Positions 53,492 to 64,000 of a stretch of DNA of 64,000 nt are shown here, piece after piece; position 1 is the stretch's first letter, and every line of letters begins with the position of its first letter. The position numbers were made by a program, and so were the translations under genes. The notes beneath the pieces are model-generated. The model ran no database searches. It saw only the letters and a program-made list of their open reading frames with translations, and had not been told where the DNA came from. The DNA comes from Meconema thalassinum (Eukaryota; Arthropoda; Insecta; Orthoptera; Tettigoniidae), in NCBI GenBank assembly GCA_946902985.2, contig OX336388.2, positions 1,695,731,978-1,695,795,977 on the forward strand. The letters are read 5' to 3'.

Positions 53492-56400
53492 GTAACTGTA
53501 ATTTCGATACAAATTTTGGCAGGTAACTGTAACTTCGATACTAATTATGTCAGGTAACAGTAACTTCGATACTAATTATGACAAGTAACTGTAACTTCGA
53601 TACTAATTAAGACAGGTAACTGTAACTTCGATACTAATTATGACAAGAAACTCTAACTTCGTTACTAATTATGACAAGTAACTGTAATTTAGATAAAAAA
53701 TTATGGTGGGTAACTCTAACTTCAATACTAATTATGACAGGTAACAGTAACTTCGATACTAATTATGACAGGTAACTGTAACTTCGTTACTAATTATGAC
53801 AAGTACCTTTAATTTCGATACAAATTATGGCAGGTAACTGTAACTTCGTTACTAATTATGACAAGTCCCTGTAATTTCGATACAAATTATGGCAGGTATC
53901 TGTAACTTCCATACTAATTATGACAGGTAACAGTAACTTCGATACTAATTATGACAGGAAAGTGGAACATCGTTACTAATTATGACAAGTAACTGTAATT
54001 TCGATACAAATTATGACAGGTATCTGTAACTTCGTTACTTATTATGACAAGTAATAGTATCTTCGATGCTAATTATGACAGGAAACTGTTACTTGGATAC
54101 TAATTATGACAAGTAACTGTAACATCGATACTAATGATGACAGGTAACTGTAACTACGATACTACTTGTGACAAGTAACTGTAATTTCGATACAAATTAT
54201 GGCAGGTAACTGTAAATTCGATACTAATTATGACAGGTAACAGTAACTTCGATACTAATTATGACAAGTAACAGTAACTTCGATACTAATTATGACAAGA
54301 AACTGTAATTTCGAAACTAATTATGACAGGTAACAGTAACTTCGATACTAATTATGACAAGTAACTATAACTTCGATACAAGTTATGACAGGTAACTGTA
54401 ACTTCGATACTAATTATGACAAGAAACTCTAACTTCGTTACTAATTATGACAAGTAACTGTTATTTAGATAAAAAATTATGGTGGGTAACTGTAATTTCA
54501 ACACTAATTATGACAGATAACAGTAACTTCGATACTAATTATGACAGGTAACTGTAACTTCGTTACTAATTATAACAAGTAACTTTAATTTCGATACAAA
54601 TTATGGCAGGTAATTGTAACTTCGGTACTAATTAAGACAAGTCCCTGTAATTTCTATACAAATTATGACAGGTAACAGTAACTTCGATACTAATTATGAC
54701 AGGAAAGTGTAACTTCGTTACTAATTATGACAAGTAACTGTAATTTCGATACAAATTATGACAGGTAACTGTAACATCGTTACTAATTATGACAAGTAAC
54801 TGTAATTTCGATACAAATTATGGCAGGTAACTGTAACTTCGATACTAATTATGACAGGTAACTGTAAATTCGATACAAATTATGACAAGTAACTGTAACT
54901 TCGACACTAATTATGACAGGTAACTGTTACTTCGATATTAATAATGACAATTAACTCTAACTTCGTTTCTAATTATGACAAGTAACTGTAATTTTCATAA
55001 AAAAATTATGGCAGGTAACTGTAACTTCGATACTAATTATGACAAGGAACTGTAATTTCGATACAAATTATGGCAGGTAACTGTAACTTCGATACTAGTT
55101 ATGACAGGTAAGAGTAACTTCGATACTAATTATGACAAGTAACTGTAACTTCGATACTAATTATGACAGGTAACTGTAACATCGTTACTAATTATGACAA
55201 GTAACTGTTATTTCGATACAAATTATGGCAGGTAATTGTAATTTCGATACTAATTATGACAGGTAACAGTAACTTCGATACTAATTATGACAAATAACAG
55301 TTACTTCGATACTAATTATGACAAGTAACTGTAACTTCGATACTAATTATGACAGGTAACTGTAACTTCGTTACTAATTATGACAAGTAACTATAATTTC
55401 GATACAAATTGTGGCAGGTAACTGTAACTTTGATACTAATTATGACAGGTAACAGTAACATCGATACTAATTATGACAAGTAACTGTAACTTCGATACTT
55501 ATTATGACAGGTAACTGTAACCTCGTTACTAATTATGACAAGTAACTGTAATTTCGATACAAATTATGGCAGGTAACTGTAACTTCGATACTAATTATGA
55601 CAGGTAACAGTATCTTCGATACTAATTATGACAAGTAACTATAACTTCGATACAAATTGAGACAGGTTACTGTAACATCGATACTAATTATGACAAGAAA
55701 CCCTACCTTCGTTACTAAATATGACAAGTAACAGTAATTTTGATAAAAAATTATGGTAGGTAACTGTAACTTCAATACTAATTATGACAGGTAACAGTAA
55801 CATCGATACTAATTATGACAAGTAACTGTAACTTCGATACTAATTATAATAAGTAACTGTAACTTCGATACTAATTATTACAGGTAATTGTAACTTCGTT
55901 ACTAATTATGACAAGTAACTGTAATTTCGTTACAAATTATGGCAGGTAATTGTAATTTCGATACTAATTGTGACAGGTAACAGTAACTTCGATACTAATT
56001 ATGACAAGGAACTGTAATTTCGATACAAATTATGGCAGGTAACTGTAACTTCGTTACTAATTATGACAAGTAACTGTAATTTCGATACAAATATTGGCAG
56101 GTAACTGTAACATCGATACTAATTATGTCAGGTATCAGTAACTTCGATACTAATTATGACAAGTAACTGTAACTTCGTTACTAATTATGACAGGTAACTG
56201 TAACTTCGTGACTAATTATGACAAGTAACTGTAATTTCGATACAAATTTTGGCAGGTAACTGTAACTTCGATACTAATTATGACAGGTAACAGTAACTTC
56301 GATACTAATTATGACAAGTAACTGTAACTTCGATACAAGTTATGACTGGTAACTGTAACTTCGATACTAATTATGACAAGAAACTCTAACTTCGTTACTA

Positions 56401-57690
56401 ATTATGACAAGTAACTGTAATTTAGATAAAAAAAATTATGGTGGGTAACTCTAACTTCAATACTAATTATGACAGGTAACAGTAACTTCGATACTACTTA
56501 TGACAGGTAACTGTAACTTCGTTACTAATTATGACAAGTACCTTTAATTTCGATACAAATTATGGCAGGAAACTGTAACTTCGTTACTAATTATGACAAG
56601 TCCCTGTAATTTCGAAACAAATTATGGCAGGTATCTGTAACTTCCATACTAATTATGACAGGAAAGTGTAACATCGTTACTAATTATGACAAGTAACTGT
56701 AATTTCGATACAAATTATGACAGGTAACTGTAACTTCGTTACTTATTATGACAAGTAATAGTACCTTCGATGCTAATTATGACAGGAAACTGTTACTTGG
56801 ATACTAATTATGACAAGTAACTGTAACTTCGATACTAATGATGACAGGTAACTGTAACTACGTTACTACTTATGACAAGTAACTGTAATTTCGATACAAA
56901 TTATGGCAGGTAACTGTAACTTCGATACTAATTATGACAGGTAACAGTAACTTCGATACTAATTATGACTAGTAACAGTAACTTCGATACTAATTATGAC
57001 AAGAAACTGTAATTTCGAAACTAATTATGACAGGTAACTGTATCATCGTTACTAATTATGACAAGTAACTGTAATTTCGATACAAATTATGGCAGGTAAC
57101 TGTAACTTCGATACTAATTATGACAGGTAACTGTAACATCGATACAAATTATGACAAGTAACTGTTACTTCGATACTAATTATGACGGGTAACTGTTACT
57201 TCGATAATAATAATGACAATTAACTCTAACTTGGTTACTAATTATGACAAGTAACTGTAATTTTCATAAAAAAACTATGGCAGGTAACTGTGACTTCGAT
57301 ACTAATTATGACAAGGAACTGTAATTTCGATACAAATTATGGCAGGTAACTGTAACTTCGATACTAGTTATGAGAGGTAAGAGTAACTTCGATACTAATT
57401 ATGACAAGTAACTGTAACTTCGATACTAATTATGACAGGTAACTGTAACATCGTTACTAATTATGACAAGTAACTGTAATTTCGATACAAATTATGGCAG
57501 GTAATTGTAATTTCGATACTAATTATGACAGGTAACAGTAACTTCGATACTAATTATGACAAATAACAGTTACTTCGATACTAATTATGACAAGTAACTG
57601 TAACTTCGATACTAATTATGACCGGTAACTGTTACTTCGTTACTAATTATGACAAGTAACTGTAATTTCGATACAAATTGTGGCAGGTAA
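52145..57690 (+). repeat. Higher-order block, partner of 38,368-43,943
   Basis: Distal copy of the 5.6-kb block. It lacks the unit present at 42,886-42,916, with the deletion point after 56,662. Substitutions against the proximal copy are few (for example ACTACTTGTGACAAG near 54,161 against ACTACTTATGACAAG near 40,384). The match fades near 57,690. Confidence 0.85.
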
Positions 57691-59268
57691 CTGTAACCTC
57701 GATACTAATTATGACAGGTAACAGTAACTTCGATACTAATTATGACAAGTAACTGTAACTTCGATACAAGTTATGACAGGTAACTGTAACTTCGATACTA
57801 ATTATGACAAGAAACTCTAACATCGTTACTAATTATGACAAGTAACTATAATTTCGATACAAATTGTGGCAGGTAACTGTAACTCCGATACTAATTATGA
57901 CAGGTAACAGTAACATCGATACTAATTATGACAAGTAACTGTAACTTCGATACTTATTATGACAGGTAACTGTAACCTCGTTACTAATTATGACAAGTAA
58001 CTGTAATTTCGATACAAATTATGGCAGGTAACTGTAACTTCGATACTAATTATGACAGGTAACAGTATCTTCGATACTAATTATGACAAGTAACTATAAC
58101 TTCGATACAAATTGAGACAGGTTACTGTAACATCGATACTAATTATGACAAGAAACTCTACCTTCGTTACTAAATATGACAAGTAACAGTAATTTTGATA
58201 AAAAATTATGGTAGGTAACAGTAACTTCAATACTAATTAGGAAAGGTAACAGTAACATCGATACTAATTATGACAGGTAACTGTAACTTCGATACTAATT
58301 ATAATAAGTAACTGTAACTTCGATACTAATTATTACAGGTAATTGTAACTTCGTTACTAATTATGACAAGTAACTGTAATTTCGTTACAAATTATGGCAG
58401 GTAATTGTAATTTCGATACTAATTGTGACAGGTAACAGTAACTTCGATACTAATTATGACAAGTAACAGTAACTTCGATCCTAATTATGACAAGTAACTG
58501 TAACTTCGATACTAATTATGACAGGTAACTGTAACATCGTGACTAATTACGACAAGTAACTGTAATTTCGATACAAATTATGGCAGGTAACTGTAATTTC
58601 GATACTAATTATGACAGGTAACTGTAACTTCGATACTAATTATGACAAGGAACTGTAATTTCGATACAAATTATGGCAGGTAACTGTAACTTCGTTACTA
58701 ATTATGACAAGTAACTGTAATTTCGATACAAATATTGGCAGGTAACTGTAACTTCGATACTAATTATGTCAGGTATCAGTAACTTCGATACTAATTATGA
58801 CAAGTAACTGTAACTTCGTTACTAATTATGACAGGTAACTGTAACTTCGTGACTAATTATGACAAGTAACTGTAATTTCGAAACAAATTATGGCAGGTAA
58901 CTGTAACTTCGATACTAATTATGACAGGTAACAGTAACTTCGACACTAATTATGACAAGTAACTATAACTTCGATACATGTTATGACAGGTAACTGTAAC
59001 TTCGATACTAATTATGACAAGAAACTCTAACTTCGTTACTAATTATGACAAGTAACTGTAATTTAGATAAAAAATTATGGTGGGTAACTGTAACTTCAAT
59101 ACTAATTATGACAGATAACAGTAACTTCGATACTAATTATGACAGGTAACTGTAACTTCGTTACTAATTATAACAAGTAACTTTAATTTCGATACAAATT
59201 ATGGCAGGTAACTGTAACTTCGGTATTAATTATGACAAGTCCCTGTAATTTCGATACAAATTATGACA
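56700..59268 (+). repeat. 2.6-kb block repeated at 60,859 (offset 4,159)
   Basis: Aligns with 60,859-63,427. Shared markers are the GACTAGTAACAG unit (56,967 and 61,126), the GGTAGG A-tract unit near 58,210/62,370 and the TTCGGTATTAATTATG unit near 59,221/63,380. The alignment breaks at 59,269, where this copy has AAGGAACTG and the partner GGTAACAG. Scattered substitutions make it older than the 43-53 kb pair. Confidence 0.8.
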
Positions 59269-60858
59269 AGGAACTGTAATTTCGATACAAATTATGGCAG
59301 GTAACTGTAACTTCGATACTAGTTATGACAGGTAAGAGTAACTTCGATACTAATTATGACAAGTAACTGTAACTTCGATACTAATTATGACAGGTAACTG
59401 TAACATCGTTACTAATTATGACAAGTAACTGTAATTTCGATACAAATTATGGCAGGTAACTGTAACATCGATACTAATTATGACAGGTAACAGTAACTTC
59501 CATACTAATTATGACAAGTAACTATAACTTCGATACAAATTATGACAGGTAACTGTAACTTCGATACTAATTATGACAAGAAACTCTAACTTCGTTACTA
59601 ATTATGACAAGTAATTGTAATTATGATAAAAGTTATGGTGGGTAACTGTAACTTCGATACTTATTATGACAGGTAACTGTAACTTCGTTACTAATTATGA
59701 CAAGTAACTTTAATTTCGATACAAATTATGGCAGGTAACTGTAACTTCGTTACCAATTATGACAAGTCCCTGTAATTTCGATACAAATTATGGCAGGTAA
59801 CTGCAACTTCCATACTAATTATGACAGGTAACAATAACTTCGATACTAATTATGACAGGAAAGTGTAACTTCGTTACTAATTATGACAAGTAACTGTAAT
59901 TTCGATAAAAATTATGACAGTTAACTGTGACTTCGTTACTAATTATGACAAGTAACTGTACCTTCGATGCTAATTATGACAGGTAACTGTAACTTCGATA
60001 CTAATTATGACAAGGAACTGTAATTTCGATACAAATTATGGCAGGTAACTGTAACTTCGTTACTAATTATGACAAGTAACTGTAATTTCGATACAAATTT
60101 TGGCAGGTAACTGTAACTTCGATACTAATTATGTCAGGTAACAGTAACTTCGATACTAATTATGACAAGTAACTGTAACTTCGATACTAATTATGACAGG
60201 TAACTGTAACTTCGATACTAATTATGACAAGAAACTCTAACTTCGTTACTAATTATGACAAGTAACTGTAATTTAGATAAAAAATTATGGTGGGTAACTC
60301 TAACTTCAATACTAATTATGACAGGTAACAGTAACTTCGATACTAATTATGACAGGTAACTGTAACTTCGTTACTAATTATGACAAGTACCTTTAATTTC
60401 GATACAAATTATGGCAGGTAACTGTAACTTCGTTACTAATTATGACAAGTCCCTGTAATTTCGATACAAATTATGGCAGGTATCTGTAACTTCCATACTA
60501 ATTATGACAGGTAACAGTAACTTCGATACTAATTATGACAGGAAAGTGTAACATCGTTACTAATTATGACAAGTAACTGTAATTTCGATACAAATTATGA
60601 CAGGTAACTGTAACTTCGTTACTTATTATGACAAGTAATAGTACCTTCGATGCTAATTATGACAGGAAACTGTTACTTGGATACTAATTATGACAAGTAA
60701 CTGTAACTTCGATACTAATGATGACAGGTTACTGTAACTTCGATACTAATTATTACAAGTAACAGTAACTTCGATACTAATTATGACAAGAAACTGTAAT
60801 TTCGAAACTAATTATGACAGGTAACTGTAACATCGTTACTAATTATGACAAGTAACTG

Positions 60859-63427
60859 TAATTTTGATACAAATTATGACAGGTAACTGTAACTTCGTTA
60901 CTTATTATGACAAGTAATAGTACCTTCGATGCTAATTATGACAGGAAACTGTTACTTGGATACTAATTATGACAAGTAACTGTAACTTCGATACTAATGA
61001 TGACAGGTAACTGTAACTACGTTACTACTTATGACAAGTAACTGTAATTTCGATACAAATTATGGCAGGTAACTGTAACTTCGATACTAATTATGACAGG
61101 TAACAGTAACTTCGATACTAATTATGACTAGTAACAGTAACTTCGATACTAATTATGACAAGAAACTGTAATTTCGAAACTAATTATGACAGGTAACTGT
61201 ATCATCGTTACTAATTATGACAAGTAACTGTAATTTCGATACAAATTATGGCAGGTAACTGTAACTTCGATACTAATTATGACAGGTAACTGTAACATCG
61301 ATACAAATTATGACAAGTAACTGTTACTTCGATACTAATTATGACGGGTAACTGTTACTTCGATAATAATAATGACAATTAACTCTAACTTGGTTACTAA
61401 TTATGACAAGTAACTGTAATTTTCATAAAAAAATTATGGCAGGTAACTGTAACTTCGATACTAATTATGACAAGGAACTGTAATTTCGATACAAATTATG
61501 GCAGGTAACTGTAACTTCGATACTAGTTATGAGAGGTAAGAGTAACTTCGATACTAATTATGACAAGTAACTGTAACTTCGATACTAATTATGACAGGTA
61601 ACTGTAACATCGTTACTAATTATGACAAGTAACTGTAATTTCGATACAAATTATGGCAGGTAATTGTAATTTCGAATCTAATTATGACAGGTAACAGTAA
61701 CTTCGATACTAATTATGACAAATAACAGTTACTTCGATACTAATTATGACAAGTAACTGTAACTTCGATACTAATTATGACCGGTAACTGTTACTTCGTT
61801 ACTAATTATGACAAGTAACTGTAATTTCGATACAAATTGTGGCAGGTAACTGTAACCTCGATACTAATTATGACAGGTAACAGTAACTTCGATACTAATT
61901 ATGACAAGTAACTGTAACTTCGATACAAGTTATGACAGGTAACTGTAACTTCGATACTAATTATGACAAGAAACTCTAACTTCGTTACTAATTATGACAA
62001 GTAACTATAATTTCGATACAAATTGTGGCAGGTAACTGTTACTTCGATACTAATTATGACAGGTAACAGTAACATCGATACTAATTATGACAAGTAACTG
62101 TAACTTCGATACTTATTATGACAGGTAACTGTAACCTCGTTACTAATTATGACAAGTAACTGTAATTTCGATACAAATTATGGCAGGTAACTGTAACTTT
62201 GATACTAATTATGACAGGTAACAGTATCTTCGATACTAATTATGACAAGTAACTATAACTTCGATACAAATTGAGACAGGTTACTGTAACATCGATACTA
62301 ATTATGACAAGAAACTCTACCTTCGTTACTAAATATGACAAGTAACAGTAATTTTGATAAAAAATTATGGTAGGTAACTGTAACTTCAATACTAATTAGG
62401 AAAGGTAACAGTAACTTCGATACTAATTATTGCAGGTAACTGTAACTTCGATACTAATTATAATAAGTAACTGTAACTTCGATACTAATTATTACAGGTA
62501 ATTGTAACTTCGTTACTAATTATGACAAGTAACTGTAATTTCGTTACAAATTATGGCAGGTAATAGTAATTTCGATACTAATTGTGACAGGTAACAGTAA
62601 CTTCGATACTAATTATGACAAGTAACAGTAACTTCGATACTAATTATGACAAGTAACTGTAACTTCGATACTAATTATGACAGGTAACTGTAACATCGTG
62701 ACTAATTACGACAAGTAACTGTAATTTCGATACAAATTATGGCAGGTAACTGTAACTTCGATACTAATTATGACAGGTAACTGTAACTTCGATATTAATT
62801 ATGACAAGGAACTGTAATTTCGATACAAATTATGGCAGGTAACTGTAACTTCGTTACTAATTATGACAAGTAACTGTAATTTCGATACAAATATTGGCAG
62901 GTAACTGTAACTTCGATACTAATTATGTCAGGTATCAGTTACTTCGATACTAATTATGACAAGTAACTGTAACTTCGTTACTAATTATGACAGGTAACTG
63001 TAACTTCGTGACTAATTATGACAAGTAACTGTAATTTCGAAACAAATTATGGCAGGTAACTGTAACTTCGATACTAATTATGACAGGTAACAGTAACTTC
63101 GACACTAATTATGACAAGTAACTATAACTTCGATACATGTTATGACAGGTAACTGTAACTTCGATACTAATTATGACAAGAAACTCTAACTTCGTTACTA
63201 ATTATGACAAGTAACTGTAATTTAGATAAAAAATTATGGTGGGTAACTGTAACTTCAATACTAATTATGACAGATAACAGTAACTTCGATACTAATTATG
63301 ACAGGTAACTGTAACTTCGTTACTAATTATAACAAGTAACTTTAATTTCGATACAAATTAAGGCAGGTAACTGTAACTTCGGTATTAATTATGACAAGTC
63401 CCTGTAATTTCGATACAAATTATGACA
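60859..63427 (+). repeat. 2.6-kb block, partner of 56,700
   Basis: Distal copy at offset 4,159 bp. It has private changes such as TTCGAATCTAATTATG near 61,674 and TATTGCAGG near 62,430. The remaining 0.6 kb to the window end continues with other known subtypes and holds nothing non-satellite. Confidence 0.8.
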
Positions 63428-64000
63428 GGTAACAGTAATTTCGATATTAATTATGACAGGAAAGTGTAACTTCGTTACTAATTATGACAAGTAAATGTAA
63501 TTTCGATACAAATTATGACAGGCAACTGTAACTTCGTTACCAATTATGACAAGTAACAGTACCTTCGATGCTAATTATGACAGGAAACTGTAACTTCGAT
63601 ACTAATTATGACAAGTAACTGTAACTTCGATACTTATTATGACAGGTAACTGTAACTTCGTGACTAATTATGACAAGTAACTGTAATTTCGATACAAATT
63701 ATGGCAGGTAACTGTAACTTCGATACTAATTATGACAGGTAACTGTAACTTCGATACTAATTATGACAAATAACTGTAATTTGGATACAAATTATGGCAG
63801 GTAACTGTAACTTCGATACTAATTATGACAGGTAACAGTAACTTCGATACTAATTATGACAAGTAACAGTAACTTCGATACTAATTATGACAAGAAACTG
63901 TAATTTCGAAACTAATTATGACAGGTAACTGTAACATCGTTACTAATTATGACAAGTAACTGCAATTTCGATACAAATTATGGCAGGTAACTGTAACTTC

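Larger units (their letters stand above)
38381..64000 (+). repeat. 31-bp satellite array, right part
   Basis: The same 31-bp satellite continues in the same orientation and unit phase after the insertion, out to the window edge. It uses the same subtype vocabulary as the left part: units ending GACAGG, GACAAG or ATGGCAGG, A-tract units, and the TCCCTG-starting and AAACTC-starting units. Its large-scale duplications look more recent, with kilobase blocks that appear identical (for example 43,412-46,471 and 50,432-53,491). There is no gene-like sequence in the whole stretch. The array starts and ends outside the window, so its full length is unknown. Confidence 0.98.

Noticed and set aside
1..64000. 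Short open reading frames in the satellite
   Set aside because: A 31-bp period cycles through all three frames every 93 bp, and the unit has stop codons on both strands. Any longer frame is an accident of local substitutions, with no start context, domain or codon bias.
1..64000. Telomeric repeat array
   Set aside because: The unit is 31 bp and lacks any TTAGGG-, TTTAGGG- or TTAGG-like tandem motif. Occasional TTAGGGTGGG strings (near 565, 970, 8,205) are single A-tract unit variants, not tandem telomere repeats.

Overview
The window is one continuous AT-rich satellite DNA array made of a 31-bp unit (about 32% G+C, about 2,000 copies, all in the same orientation). It is interrupted once, at 37,876-38,367, by a 492-bp inserted element. 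I found no protein-coding gene, rRNA or tRNA. The unit length is not a multiple of three and the unit carries stop codons on both strands, so every frame is closed about every 93 bp. This points to a eukaryotic heterochromatic (centromeric, pericentromeric or subtelomeric) block. A metazoan is my best guess, because the inserted element carries hammerhead-ribozyme-like motifs of the kind known from animal Penelope-like retroelements and retrozymes. I cannot name the species.

Layout. From 1 to 37,875 lies the left part of the array. From 37,876 to 38,367 lies the insertion: two near-perfect 169-bp inverted arms (37,872-38,040 and 38,159-38,327), a 118-bp centre and a 40-bp one-sided tail. The whole is flanked by a 13-bp direct repeat that looks like a target-site duplication. 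Two other copies of the same satellite neighbourhood (near 45,125 and 52,145) preserve the empty site. From 38,381 to 64,000 the array continues in the same orientation.

Higher-order organisation. The array is built from recurring subtypes of the 31-bp unit in a set order: GACAGG-ended units, GACAAG-ended units, ATGGCAGG-ended units, and 32-34 bp A-tract units. These strings are themselves copied in large blocks. The clearest are a 7,637-bp duplication at the left end (1-6,545 with 7,638-14,182), a nested 3,910-bp offset inside each of those copies, a 746-bp tandem duplication near 20 kb, 8,627-bp and 13,777-bp offset copies across 32-57 kb, a 3,184-bp tandem duplication at 45.7-52.1 kb, a 7,020-bp offset pair at 43.4/50.4 kb with no difference that I can see over 3.06 kb, and a 4,159-bp offset pair at the right end. 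Differences between copies include loss of exactly one unit and a 14-bp deletion between short direct repeats. These are the expected marks of unequal exchange and slippage.

How the parts relate. The satellite appears to evolve by repeated block amplification. The inserted element landed in one block only, apparently after or outside the amplification that made its sister blocks. The hammerhead-like motifs, one in each arm and so one on each strand, are the most biologically interesting signal here.
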